Positions 6,913 to 15,871 are shown, numbered from the stretch's first letter. The stretch: 20,961 bases of DNA from Woronichinia sp035285405 (GCA_035285405.1 JAYKJI010000443.1:1-20961); one strand, 5' to 3'. Program-made: numbers and translations. Notes: generated by a model not told the origin, from the letters alone.

Positions 6913-8496
6913 TTGCTGTTTAATGTTGCCGACTTATCTCAATTTGCTGCTGCCATGTTGAAAGTTTTCTACTCCTGGTTCCATTCTCTCCCTGGTTTTT
7001 CCGTCGTGCGGACGGCTAGGGGAAAAGGTTGGGTTTTGGCGAGCGCCTATGGAGGCTTAGGTTGGTTGGCGGTTTCTTTGGTCAGAGCCAGCATCACCAC
7101 AACTTTGGTCGGTTTAGTCACGGGATTGGCGATCGCGGTAACAACGGGATTATTATTATCGGCGGCGGTGACAGAACGGGAACGATTAGAAAAGCAACTC
7201 CGCAGCACCCTAGAGCGAGATAAATTGTTAGCAGAAGTGGCCCTGAGAATTTGTCAATCCCTAGATCTAAACACCATTTTTCAAACCACCGTAACAGAAG
7301 TTAGAAATTTATTACACAGCGATCGCGTTTATATTGGCTTTCTAGAAACGACAGGACAATTCACCGTTGTTGCAGAATCTCTGAATCAGCGTTATCCCTC
7401 TGTTTTACAACACCAAGCAGATAATCCTCGCTATGAAGAAGTAGCCCATTTATTACCGCAAAAGACCTTTATTGTTGATAATATGGCTAATTTTGAGGGA
7501 GAACCATTACTGCATGATTATTATCATCGCTATGGTGTTAAAGCCGTTTTAGCGGTTCCTTTAATGGGTAAGAAAGGCCCGATTGGTTTATTAGTTAGCC
7601 ATCATTGTGCCTCTCCTCGCCATTGGCAAAAGGGAGAAGTCCGGCTCTTAGAACAATTAGCGATTCAAGTGGCGATCGCCGTTCAACAGGCCCAACTTTA
7701 TCAACAGGTGCAAGTTCTCAATGGCAATCTGACCCGCCAGGTACAGGAACGAACCTTAGAACTCGAAGATCGGATGTTGGAATTACAAGATCTACACCAA
7801 ATGAAAGCGGTTTTTCTACAAGCCGTCTCCCACGATCTCCGCACTTCTATGATGGGATTATTAATGTTACTTAAAAATTTACAGAATCGTTCGGGAGAAA
7901 ATGTCACTCTGTCCCGCCCTATTTTAGATCGCTTAATCCAAAGTGGGGATCATCAATTACTGTTATTAAATGCCCTATCGGAGAGCCATTTTGCCGAACA
8001 TCATCCTTTGATGATTCAATCTCAACCCCTTTGTTTAAAAACCTTATTTGAGAACCTATTGGCTGATTGGCAACCTCTTTTGCAACAAAATCAGGCTCAA
8101 ATTAAGCATTCTATTCCTGAGCAATTTCCCTTTGTTTTGGCGGATCCCCATTATTTACGACAGGTCTTTGAAAATCTGCTCACTAATGCTCTTAAACATA
8201 ACCCGCCTGGTATTCAACTTTTCCTAGACGTAGTGATTAAGGGACAAATGCTGCGTTGTACCCTGCGAGATAATGGTGTGGGGATGAAAAAGGAACAATG
8301 TCAACAACTGTTCGGCCTCTATCTTCGCTCTAACTATAATCACCGTTTAACTGGCATTGGCCTAGGTTGTTATCAATGTCGGCAAATTATTGAGGCTCAT
8401 GGTGGTAAAATCGGGGTTTTTAGTACCCCCCAACAGGGGACACAGTTTTGGTTTACCCTGCCGCTTGCCAATGTTCAGCGATCGGCCATTTCCTAA
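6913..8496 (+). CDS. Membrane-anchored GAF-domain sensor histidine kinase
   Basis: Counting from TTG 6913 the product is 527 residues. A hydrophobic hairpin (about 45-85) anchors it in the membrane, followed by a GAF domain (about 105-262), a coiled coil (265-300), a HisKA region with the phosphorylated His307 in AVSHDLRTSMMGL, and an ATPase domain with VFENLLTNALKH (N box), RDNGVGM and GIGLGCYQCRQIIEAHGGKIGV. The GAF sequence resembles phytochrome/cyanobacteriochrome-like GAFs (IGLLVSHHCASPRHW) but lacks the canonical chromophore Cys, having LLHDYYHRYGV there. The start is uncertain: TTG 6913 has GAGGA only 3 bases upstream and nothing earlier in frame, while ATG 6955 would remove 14 residues. 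The gene ends inside the stop of the convergent hybrid kinase. Confidence 0.9.
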   Translation: MLFNVADLSQFAAAMLKVFYSWFHSLPGFSVVRTARGKGWVLASAYGGLGWLAVSLVRASITTTLVGLVTGLAIAVTTGLLLSAAVTERERLEKQLRSTLERDKLLAEVALRICQSLDLNTIFQTTVTEVRNLLHSDRVYIGFLETTGQFTVVAESLNQRYPSVLQHQADNPRYEEVAHLLPQKTFIVDNMANFEGEPLLHDYYHRYGVKAVLAVPLMGKKGPIGLLVSHHCASPRHWQKGEVRLLEQLAIQVAIAVQQAQLYQQVQVLNGNLTRQVQERTLELEDRMLELQDLHQMKAVFLQAVSHDLRTSMMGLLMLLKNLQNRSGENVTLSRPILDRLIQSGDHQLLLLNALSESHFAEHHPLMIQSQPLCLKTLFENLLADWQPLLQQNQAQIKHSIPEQFPFVLADPHYLRQVFENLLTNALKHNPPGIQLFLDVVIKGQMLRCTLRDNGVGMKKEQCQQLFGLYLRSNYNHRLTGIGLGCYQCRQIIEAHGGKIGVFSTPQQGTQFWFTLPLANVQRSAIS

Positions 8497-9704
8497 TAAT
8501 AAGAATGCTCTACAGAAGAATGATTTATGACGGCCAAATCCTTTTGTCTGGGTAGCGTAACCGTAAAAGTTGTTCCTTGATTTAGCTCGCTAACGACCGT
8601 AATCTTGCCCCCGTAAACCTCTACACAACGTTGTACAATGGTTAGTCCTAGACCTGTCCCCGTAATATTATCCACATTTTCCGCCCGATAGAAAGGGTTA
8701 AATAGCTTCGGTAAGGCTTCGGGGGGAATGCCAATTCCCTGATCTGTAATCTGAAAAACAATGACATCTGGCTCAACGATGAGATCAAAATAGACGGATC
8801 CTGTTGGTGCAGAGTATTTAACCGCATTGGTCAGTAAGTTATTGAGAATATGCCGGACTAAATTGGTATCCCATAACTCACTGGGCAATTCTCCCAAACA
8901 CCGAAAAATAATGGGACAATGACCGTAAATGGGCTGCTGACTTTGATTGATATTGTCAACTAAATGGCCACAGAATTCCTCAAGGTTTAAGGGAATAAAA
9001 TGACATTTCAGTTTTCCTGAATCCGATCGCCCTAACAACAGCACTTCGGTGAGTAATTGATCCATGTCTTTGATTGCATTTCGGATCATTTGAAAATAAT
9101 TGACTTGCTGTTCAGGCGTTAAGCGATCGCGGCTTTCTTCTAAGAGACCAGCCGAAAGTAAAATCGTGTTCAGTGGGTTCCGAAAGTCATGGGATAACAT
9201 GGAGACAAATTCGGACTTTAACTGATTTAATTCCTGGGCTTTGGTTAATTCGGCAGTGCGTTGTTTGATACTGGCTTCTAAGGATTGGTTTTCTCGACGC
9301 AGTTTTTCGGCCACCTGCTTACGTTCAATCGCATAACAAATAGAACGAACCAGTAATTCAAGGCTGGCATTGCGTTTGACTAGATAGTCCTGGGCTCCAG
9401 CCCGTACTGCATCCAATGCTAAATGATCATCATTATGATTCGTTAATACTACAATTGGCAGATCTGGTACGGATTCCATTAAGGGAATCAGAGATGATAA
9501 TCCTTCACTATCTGGTAAAGTGAGATCTAAAAGAATGACATCAAAGCTTTGTTGGGTTGCTTTTATTAAACCATCCGCCAGTCTTTGGACATGGACAATT
9601 TCAAAGGTTTGGCCCTGAGAACCCCTTAAAATCTCCCGTAGCAGACGGGCTTCAGCCAGATTATCCTCAATCAGGAGGATATTAATACAACTAGATGACA
9701 CCAT
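8493..9704 (-). CDS. Hybrid response regulator-histidine kinase (receiver at N-terminus)
   Basis: The 403-residue protein starts with a receiver domain (residues about 5-125): ILLIEDN, phosphoacceptor Asp60 in ILLDLTLPDSEG and Lys110 in YLVKRNAS. A coiled coil (125-160) leads to a HisKA domain with His172 in MLSHDFRNPLNTIL, then an ATPase domain with HILNNLLTNAVKYS, ITDQGIGIPP, FNPFYRAENV and GTGLGLTIVQRCVEVYGGKI. It has no membrane segment, so it is cytosolic and probably relays phosphate received on its own receiver or from another kinase (inference). Receiver-first kinases are frequent in cyanobacteria. Its last four bases overlap the stop of the GAF kinase. ATG 9704 starts immediately before the receiver. 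Confidence 0.92.
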   Translation of the reverse strand: MVSSSCINILLIEDNLAEARLLREILRGSQGQTFEIVHVQRLADGLIKATQQSFDVILLDLTLPDSEGLSSLIPLMESVPDLPIVVLTNHNDDHLALDAVRAGAQDYLVKRNASLELLVRSICYAIERKQVAEKLRRENQSLEASIKQRTAELTKAQELNQLKSEFVSMLSHDFRNPLNTILLSAGLLEESRDRLTPEQQVNYFQMIRNAIKDMDQLLTEVLLLGRSDSGKLKCHFIPLNLEEFCGHLVDNINQSQQPIYGHCPIIFRCLGELPSELWDTNLVRHILNNLLTNAVKYSAPTGSVYFDLIVEPDVIVFQITDQGIGIPPEALPKLFNPFYRAENVDNITGTGLGLTIVQRCVEVYGGKITVVSELNQGTTFTVTLPRQKDLAVINHSSVEHSYY

Positions 9705-9795
9705 AATGTTCGCTCACGCTCTATTTTTAGCGTAACGTGATTTTGAGCAATTGCCATTAAGACTTTTTCCCCAATGGCGATCGCTGAAATCCTTA

Positions 9796-9818
9796 AGCCG
9801 GAAGCGGCTCTGTACAAT
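9796..9818 (+). promoter_or_regulatory. Candidate promoter element ahead of the glycosyltransferase operon
   Basis: A TACAAT box (9813-9818) preceded by TG lies 59 bases upstream of ATG 9878. Instead of a good -35 hexamer there is a palindrome AGCCG-GAAG-CGGCT (9796-9809) right upstream. This could be an activator or repressor site, or simply chance. Nothing shows transcription. Confidence 0.3.
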
Positions 9819-9877
9819 AGAAAGGTTAGTCCCAAATCTTTTGCTGACAGCACTAGCACTATGCAAGTTTCTTCCCC

Positions 9878-10879
9878 ATGGTAACTCGAACTGAAGTTAA
9901 AAACAGTAATACTTTGTGGATTGTCATTGTCAATTACCGTACTGCGGCCCTGACCATTGACGGTTTACATTCCCTGGAAAACGAAGTGAGGGAACTGGGC
10001 ACGGTTAAGGTTTTCATTGTGGATAACGCCTCTGGGGATGATTCCGTTAAGCAAATTCAACAGGCGATCGCTCAGAACAATTGGGGAGATTGGGCCAGCC
10101 TCATTGCTGCGGAAAAGAATGGTGGTTTTGCCTTTGGTAATAATTTGGTCATTCACCAGGCCCTTCAGTCCAGTGATTCTCCTGAGTATCTTCTCTTGCT
10201 CAATCCCGATACTATTGTCCGACCCCAAGCCCTGACCCCTTTACTGGATTTTATGAATGCTAACCCCAGCGTTGGGATTGCGGGTAGCCGCTTGGAAGAT
10301 CCGGATGGCACTCCTCAACGATCTGCTTTTCGCTTTCATTCTTTCCTCAGTGAATGGGATGCCGGATTACGTCTAGGAATCATCTCTTATCTACTCCGTC
10401 CCTGGATTGTCGCTCGTCCCGTTCCCCCTCAGGCCTGTCAAACCGATTGGGTCTCTGGAGCCAGTATGATCATTCGACGCAAGGTTTTTGAAACGGTGGG
10501 ATTGATGGATGAGGACTATTTTATGTACTATGAAGAAGTGGATTTTTGTTTACAGGCCAGTAAAAAGGGATGGACTTGTTGGTATGTACCGGCCAGTCGG
10601 GTTGTCCACCTCGTCGGCCAAAGTTCTGGGGTCAATCAGCCAGGCGTGGAAAAAAAACGACAACCTGCCTATTGGTTTGAATCTCGCCGCCGCTACTTTG
10701 TTAAAAATTATGGCTTGCTCTATGCCCTCCTGGTCGATTTTCTTTGGTTGACAGGCTTTTTAACTTGGCGTGGCCGCATCTTTTTTCAACGCAAACCGGA
10801 TTCTTATCCCCCTTACTTTTTCACTGATTTCGTTCGTAATAGTGTTTTGACTCGATTGGGGAGCAATATCAATGTCTAG
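9878..10879 (+). CDS. Glycosyltransferase family 2 (rhamnosyltransferase-like)
   Basis: The 333-residue protein has a GT-A fold of family 2. It opens with WIVIVNYRTA, has FIVDNASGDDS (residues 46-56), KNGGFAFGNNL, the metal-binding segment LLNPDTIVRP (Asp111, in the place of the DXD motif), and DEDYFMYYEEVDFCLQASKKG with the acidic residues of the catalytic region. Such enzymes move a sugar from a nucleotide donor, often to an O-antigen or exopolysaccharide acceptor at the inner membrane. The C-terminus has one amphipathic/hydrophobic segment (LLYALLVDFLWLTGFLTW). No good ribosome-binding site lies ahead of ATG 9878. It overlaps the next glycosyltransferase gene by 8 bases, so both are probably translated together. 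Confidence 0.88.
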   Translation: MVTRTEVKNSNTLWIVIVNYRTAALTIDGLHSLENEVRELGTVKVFIVDNASGDDSVKQIQQAIAQNNWGDWASLIAAEKNGGFAFGNNLVIHQALQSSDSPEYLLLLNPDTIVRPQALTPLLDFMNANPSVGIAGSRLEDPDGTPQRSAFRFHSFLSEWDAGLRLGIISYLLRPWIVARPVPPQACQTDWVSGASMIIRRKVFETVGLMDEDYFMYYEEVDFCLQASKKGWTCWYVPASRVVHLVGQSSGVNQPGVEKKRQPAYWFESRRRYFVKNYGLLYALLVDFLWLTGFLTWRGRIFFQRKPDSYPPYFFTDFVRNSVLTRLGSNINV

Positions 10880-11897
10880 TTCTTCCGTTATTGGGGTAGT
10901 CGTTATTGGCCGCAATGAAGGCGATCGCCTGAAACAATGTTTATTGTCTTTATTGCCGCAGACTTCCCAAATTGTCTATGTGGATTCGGGTTCAACGGAT
11001 GGCAGTGTTGAGTTAGCCAAGTCCTTAAACGTGGAAGTTGTTGCTCTGGATATGTCCATTCCCTTTACAGCAGCCCGTGCTAGAAATACCGGAGTAGAAA
11101 GATTAATTAGCCTGAATGCCCAGCTCCAATATGTCCAGTTCGTGGACGGAGATTGTGAGGTACTACCCCATTGGCTAGAGCAGGCAAGAAAAACCCTCGA
11201 TGAAAATCCCCAGGTCGTTGCCGTTTCAGGCCGACTCACCGAAAGATTTCCCCAGAAAACCCTTTACAACTATTTAGTTAATATGGAGTGGCAAGCACCC
11301 CTCGGTGAAGTACTTTCCTGTGGGGGACTGTCTATGATGCGAATTGAGGCTCTGCAAGCAGTGGGAGGTTTCAATCCCTCGCTAATCGCCGGGGAAGAAC
11401 CAGAATTATGTATTCGTCTGCGGGAAAAGGGAGGGAAAATTCTGCGGATTGATGCTGATATGGCTCTCCATGATGCGGATATGACTCAATTTAGCCAATG
11501 GTGGAAGCGCAATGTTCGAGGCGGTCACAGTTTTGCCCAGGTGATTTCTGTCCATTCTCAAACCCCTAAGCTTTACCAACATAAAGAAAGACGTAGTATC
11601 TGGCTTTGGGCTTTTACAGTTCCCCTTTTAGCCTTTGGACTCAGTTGGTTTACTCATGGTTGGAGTTTATTACTTTTGGGTGGTTATGGAGTATTAATTT
11701 GGCGTATTTATCGCTATCAACGGAGTCAACTTTTTACTCATAAAGATGCTTTAATCTATGCTATTTTTTGTTTGTTAGGTCGTTTTCCACAATTGCAAGG
11801 CCAGTTGATTTTCTATCGCAATGCTTGGCTTGGTAAAAGAGCAACACTTATTGAGTATAAAGGCACGAATGCAACGCCCATACCAAAGAACAATTGA
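10872..11897 (+). CDS. Glycosyltransferase family 2 with C-terminal membrane segments
   Basis: The 341-residue protein shows IGVVVIGRNEGDRL, VYVDSGSTDGS (residues 36-45), a FVDGDCEVLPHWL segment with the DGD metal-binding motif (Asp92-Asp94), and a SLIAGEEPELCIRLREKGGKI catalytic-region block. Residues about 233-275 hold two hydrophobic helices (IWLWAFTVPLLAFGLSW and a following segment), so the enzyme is membrane-attached. It starts inside the end of the previous gene (8-base overlap, ATGTCTAG). The likely role is sugar transfer during synthesis of a cell-surface polysaccharide or glycolipid; donor and acceptor are unknown. The gene ends at 11897, followed by a 182-base spacer. Confidence 0.87.
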   Translation: MSSSSVIGVVVIGRNEGDRLKQCLLSLLPQTSQIVYVDSGSTDGSVELAKSLNVEVVALDMSIPFTAARARNTGVERLISLNAQLQYVQFVDGDCEVLPHWLEQARKTLDENPQVVAVSGRLTERFPQKTLYNYLVNMEWQAPLGEVLSCGGLSMMRIEALQAVGGFNPSLIAGEEPELCIRLREKGGKILRIDADMALHDADMTQFSQWWKRNVRGGHSFAQVISVHSQTPKLYQHKERRSIWLWAFTVPLLAFGLSWFTHGWSLLLLGGYGVLIWRIYRYQRSQLFTHKDALIYAIFCLLGRFPQLQGQLIFYRNAWLGKRATLIEYKGTNATPIPKNN

Positions 11898-12009
11898 CCC
11901 GAATTTTGCGATTTAATTATTCCTCGATAGTCTGTTGTGGTAAAATCACTTACGTACTTATTTGAATGCTCAAATCATCACCTATCTAAACTTATACATA
12001 AAATATACT

Positions 12010-12037
12010 TGATCAATGACAAGGGTAGCTTATGCTG
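12010..12037 (+). promoter_or_regulatory. Weak promoter candidate before the WecG/TagA-like gene
   Basis: The spacer at 11898-12079 is AT-rich. A TTGATC box starting near 12010 and a TATGCT box about 16 bases further on are a possible pair, roughly 45 bases before ATG 12080. The match to consensus is only partial. The spacer suggests this gene is transcribed apart from the preceding glycosyltransferases. Confidence 0.25.
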
Positions 12038-12079
12038 AGAATTAGGTAGATCGGTAATTACATAAGGGAAGGTTCGGAA

Positions 12080-12874
12080 ATGGGAATCGGGCAAGTCAAG
12101 GTACTCAATACAATGATCAATAACTTTTCCATGCGAGAACTGTTAGAAAAGTTAAATCAGACTGGGGGCGTAGTTGTTACCCCTAATATCGATCATTTGA
12201 TGAAATTAAAGACTGATCGCTGTCTCCAGAAAGCTTACCTAAATGCCGAATACTGTGTCTGTGATAGTAAAATTATTCAATATGCCTCTTACTTTTTAGG
12301 CACCCCCATTCGAGAAAAAATTTCTGGTTCAGATTTATTTCCTGCTTTTTATCAATACAATCAAGATAATGCCAACACTACAATTTTTCTGTTAGGGGCG
12401 GAAGACGGTGTAGCTCACCAAGCCCAGGCAAAGATCAATCAGAAAGTTGGCCGTCAAGTGATTGTGGATGTTTATTCTCCTCCCTTTGGTTTTGAGAAGG
12501 ATGAACAGGAATGTCAAGCTATTATTCAGCGTATTAAGGATTCGGGCGCAACGGTTCTGGCGGTTGGTCTGGGCGCACCTAAGCAGGAAAAATGGATTGC
12601 CCAATATCGGGACCAATTACCAACGATTAAAATTTTCTTGGCGATCGGGGCCACCATTGATTTTGAGGCTGGTTATAAACCGCGATCGCCAAAATGGATG
12701 AGTGAAGTCGGGCTGGAATGGTTATACCGTCTGTTATCGGAACCTCGACGTTTATGGAAACGGTATTTAGTCGATAGTCTGCCTTTTTTCTGGCTAATCC
12801 TTAAACAAAAATTTGAGCAACATCCCCAGGAGCTATCAGGACTTTCCGTTCAATCAAGTCAGGAAACCATCTAA
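12080..12874 (+). CDS. WecG/TagA/CpsF family glycosyltransferase (GT26)
   Basis: This 264-residue protein matches the family that transfers N-acetylmannosamine(uronic acid) or related sugars to lipid-linked acceptors in wall teichoic acid, enterobacterial common antigen and capsule pathways. Visible signatures are VVVTPNIDHLMKLK, NAEYCVCDSKIIQYASYFLG with the likely catalytic Asp62, ISGSDLF, a VLAVGLGAPKQEKWI block, IGATIDFEAG and the C-terminal arginine-rich WLYRLLSEPRRLWKRY membrane-docking tail. The usual PDG motif around the catalytic Asp is CDSK here, a variant. A purine-rich GGGAAGG lies 8 bases or so before ATG 12080. It follows two GT2 genes on the same strand, supporting a role in surface polysaccharide synthesis. 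Confidence 0.9.
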   Translation: MGIGQVKVLNTMINNFSMRELLEKLNQTGGVVVTPNIDHLMKLKTDRCLQKAYLNAEYCVCDSKIIQYASYFLGTPIREKISGSDLFPAFYQYNQDNANTTIFLLGAEDGVAHQAQAKINQKVGRQVIVDVYSPPFGFEKDEQECQAIIQRIKDSGATVLAVGLGAPKQEKWIAQYRDQLPTIKIFLAIGATIDFEAGYKPRSPKWMSEVGLEWLYRLLSEPRRLWKRYLVDSLPFFWLILKQKFEQHPQELSGLSVQSSQETI

Positions 12875-12903
12875 GTGGGGATTGAACGAGGAGAAAGTTA
12901 AGG

Positions 12904-13803
12904 TCATGACATCGGCTCTGGATCAGGAATTGTCTCCAGGGTCTTCCCTAACTTTAAACGGGCCATTTGCCAAGCCTGCAAAGATTGTCGGAAGCCAGGG
13001 CTTTCATAGCGTTTCATGCCGGTGATCAGGGCTTGAAAATAGCCTAAAACAATAAAGATACCGCCAATTAGCCAAGGTTTTTCAACCGTTCGATAAAGGC
13101 CGATCGCAAAAATATAGAGGGGATGGGTTCCCATAAAATACTGTCCTCGTCCCCAGCGTAGGCGACCAGTTAATACACCCTGGTGGGAAGATCCCATCAA
13201 ACGTTGGTGAATAAAGTTCAAATCCGGATCTTCAAGACTGCGAGTACGCCAACCCGCCATCCGCGCTTTATGGAACGCAATGCCATCCCAGTGTACTTCT
13301 CGCACAAAACCGCCAATCTCTTCAAAACATTGCCGACGATAGAAGTTAATCTGGCCAGCGACCATGTCATCGGCAGTACGTTCAATTACTAATTTGCCAT
13401 TTTCCTCTAGGAAGGGTTTCCCACTGGCAGCCCCTAAATAGCGATCGCTGGCGAACAACGCCATCAGGCGTTCAAAATAGCGGGGCCCAAAGGCAATGTC
13501 GCCGTCCATTTTGCCAATAAAATCATAGTCCTGGGTTTTTAATCGCTCATAGCCATAGTAAAAGGCCTCTACCACTCCTGGCCCCACCGAACGTATACCC
13601 CGATCTGGTTTGTTCTCGATATGAATCCAGGGATGATTTTGAGCCGCGGCTTCGAGAATTGCTAAGGTTTTGTCCGTTGAACCGTCATTGACCACAAGCC
13701 ACTCAATAGGCTGAATCGTCTGGTTCACCAAAGACTCAATTACCTTGGGGAGAAAGACTTCCTCGTTTCTAACCGGAGAAATTAAGACAATACGAGTATC
13801 CAT
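12904..13803 (-). CDS. Glycosyltransferase family 2
   Basis: The 299-residue protein begins with IVLISPVRNEEVFLPKVIESL, continues with WLVVNDGSTDKT (residues 35-46) and FIGKMDGDIAFG, whose DGD (Asp100-Asp102) is the metal and sugar-nucleotide site. A hydrophobic patch near the C-terminus (about 225-260: HPLYIFAIGLYRTV and WLIGGIFIVLGYFQALI) suggests membrane association. It looks like a polyprenyl-phosphate- or exopolysaccharide-type GT2; donor unknown. The gene lies only 15 bases behind ftsH on the minus strand and is probably transcribed with it. It converges on the WecG-like gene with a 29-base gap. Confidence 0.88.
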   Translation of the reverse strand: MDTRIVLISPVRNEEVFLPKVIESLVNQTIQPIEWLVVNDGSTDKTLAILEAAAQNHPWIHIENKPDRGIRSVGPGVVEAFYYGYERLKTQDYDFIGKMDGDIAFGPRYFERLMALFASDRYLGAASGKPFLEENGKLVIERTADDMVAGQINFYRRQCFEEIGGFVREVHWDGIAFHKARMAGWRTRSLEDPDLNFIHQRLMGSSHQGVLTGRLRWGRGQYFMGTHPLYIFAIGLYRTVEKPWLIGGIFIVLGYFQALITGMKRYESPGFRQSLQAWQMARLKLGKTLETIPDPEPMS

Positions 13804-13818
13804 TCTATTTACTAGTCC

Positions 13819-15741
13819 TTAATATTCAGGCATCAGGGACGAAACCAAGGTTTTATCTTCCAGGGGATGGTATTCAGATACAATTTGACGCAATTGATCT
13901 CCTTCAATGGTTTCCTGATCAATCAACAGATCTACCAGACGATCCATGAGAATGCGATTTTCTTCCAAAATGTTTTTGGCTTGCTGGTGGGCCGTTTCCA
14001 CAATTTGGCGAATCTCTAGATCAATGCGAGTGGCAATTTCCTCGGAATATTCGGCCCGGCGACCCCAATCACCGCCTAGGTAGTTATTATCATTTTCCCC
14101 TTCCAGGGCCACTAACCCTAACTCTGACATTCCCAGACGTGTAACCATTTGGCGGGCTAAGTAGGTGATTTTCTCAATGTCATTGCTGGCTCCTGTGGTG
14201 ATTTCGGCTTCTCCAAAGATCACTTCTTCCGCAACCCGTCCCCCTAATAAACCGGCAATCCGGGCTAAAAGCTGCGATCGGGTCATTAAACCTTGATCTT
14301 CATCGGGCGTAAACCAGGTTAATCCCCTGGCCTGTCCCCTGGGAATCAGCGTCACCTTTTCCACCGGATCATGACCCTCATAAATCGTACCAATTAGAGC
14401 ATGGCCCACTTCGTGGTAGGCAATTAGGCGTTTACTTTTACCATCGACGAGAGGGGTTCCTTCCATGCCCGCTACCACCCGATCAATGGCATCATTGATT
14501 TCCATCATCGTAATCGCTTCTTTGCGACGACGAGCCGTAAAAATCGCTGCCTCATTCAGAACATTAGCTAAATCAGCCCCCGTAAAGCCTGGCGTGCGAC
14601 GAGCGATCGTAGCTAAATCCACCTCTTCATCAATCTTTTTATTCTGGGCGTGAATTTCCAGAATTTTATGACGACCATTGAGGTCTGGATAATCCACTAC
14701 CACTTGACGGTCAAAACGCCCTGGGCGCAAGAGAGCTAAATCCAGCACATCGGGACGGTTGGTCGCGGCAATGACGATAATGCCCGAATTCCCTTCAAAG
14801 CCGTCCATTTCCGTCAGTAGTTGATTTAGGGTCTGTTCTCGTTCATCATTACCGCCGCCATAGCCCACTCCCCGTTGACGACCCACTGCATCAATTTCAT
14901 CAATAAAGACTAAACAGGGCGCGTTCTCCTTGGCCTTTTTAAATAGGTCTCGCACCCGCGAAGCCCCTACCCCGACAAACATTTCCACAAATTCTGAGCC
15001 AGAAATGCTAAAAAACGGCACACTCGCTTCTCCGGCGATCGCCTTAGCTAAAAGGGTTTTTCCGGTTCCAGGTGGCCCGATCAAAAGAACACCCCTGGGA
15101 ATTTTGGCTCCGATCGCCGTAAATTTTTCAGGCTGTTTAAGGAAAGTCACCACCTCTTGTAACTCTTCCTTCGCTTCATCAATCCCGGCCACATCGTCAA
15201 AACCGATTCCCGTTTTAGACTCCATCTGAAAACGAGCACGGGACTTGCCAAAGCTCATGGCTTGACCCGAAATATTAGCAGAGCGGCGGACTACCATGAC
15301 CACCAAACCGATCAAAATCGCAACAATAAAAACATGGGTCAATAAACTGACTAGGGCCGAATTATCGGCTGTATGCCGAATACCCCAATTGACCTGACTA
15401 TTTTTAAGTACCTCAATAAGTTCAGGGTTACTTTTAAATAGTCTTACGGTCTTTGGATCACTATTAGCTGGTTGATTCTTCAGCGTTACTTTCGCTTTTT
15501 GGAGCATCGGATCGATTTCGACCTTAGCCACCTGACCGCTCTTGATATCTTTGACAAGTTCTCCATAGGTCATCGTATGGCTATCGGCGGGTGTGGAGAG
15601 AGTTTTTGGCTTTTCCTGGGCCAGACTAGCTGTAGCCGTCAGCAAGGTCGGTACCAACAAAACACTAATGAGCCATCGATGCCAAAAACGGTTTGAGCTA
15701 ATAGAACGAAATAACTGACCTTGAGCAAAACCTTTCATCAT
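13819..15741 (-). CDS. ftsH: ATP-dependent zinc metalloprotease FtsH
   Basis: The 640-residue protein has all landmarks of FtsH. An N-terminal hydrophobic helix (about 23-41, ending ASLA, signal-like), a lumenal/periplasmic stretch, and a second membrane helix (about 130-151) are followed by the AAA+ module: Walker A GPPGTGKT (222-229), pore loop EMFVGVGASR, Walker B LVFIDE (277-282) and the second region of homology with TNRPDVLDLALLRPGRFDR. The protease part has HEVGH (443-447) and the third zinc ligand Asp521 in TTGASNDIEK. It degrades membrane proteins, in cyanobacteria including damaged photosystem II D1. Which of the four cyanobacterial FtsH types this is cannot be decided safely. Two consecutive ATGs (15741, 15738) leave the start open by one residue. 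Confidence 0.96.
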   Translation of the reverse strand: MMKGFAQGQLFRSISSNRFWHRWLISVLLVPTLLTATASLAQEKPKTLSTPADSHTMTYGELVKDIKSGQVAKVEIDPMLQKAKVTLKNQPANSDPKTVRLFKSNPELIEVLKNSQVNWGIRHTADNSALVSLLTHVFIVAILIGLVVMVVRRSANISGQAMSFGKSRARFQMESKTGIGFDDVAGIDEAKEELQEVVTFLKQPEKFTAIGAKIPRGVLLIGPPGTGKTLLAKAIAGEASVPFFSISGSEFVEMFVGVGASRVRDLFKKAKENAPCLVFIDEIDAVGRQRGVGYGGGNDEREQTLNQLLTEMDGFEGNSGIIVIAATNRPDVLDLALLRPGRFDRQVVVDYPDLNGRHKILEIHAQNKKIDEEVDLATIARRTPGFTGADLANVLNEAAIFTARRRKEAITMMEINDAIDRVVAGMEGTPLVDGKSKRLIAYHEVGHALIGTIYEGHDPVEKVTLIPRGQARGLTWFTPDEDQGLMTRSQLLARIAGLLGGRVAEEVIFGEAEITTGASNDIEKITYLARQMVTRLGMSELGLVALEGENDNNYLGGDWGRRAEYSEEIATRIDLEIRQIVETAHQQAKNILEENRILMDRLVDLLIDQETIEGDQLRQIVSEYHPLEDKTLVSSLMPEY

Positions 15742-15871
15742 CTAACCGTAAGGGAAAATGTCATTGCCTTTATGATAACTTGCTCAGAAAATTGGCGAGA
15801 AAGATTTAAGATAGCCCGCTCTCTCTAGGATGGAGCGATGTCTGTACTGACTTCCCTGAGACAAGGCCAAA

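Noticed and set aside
9965..10751. Open frames opposite or out of frame with the first GT2 gene
   Set aside because: They are shadows of a gene with clear GT2 motifs and show no motifs of their own.
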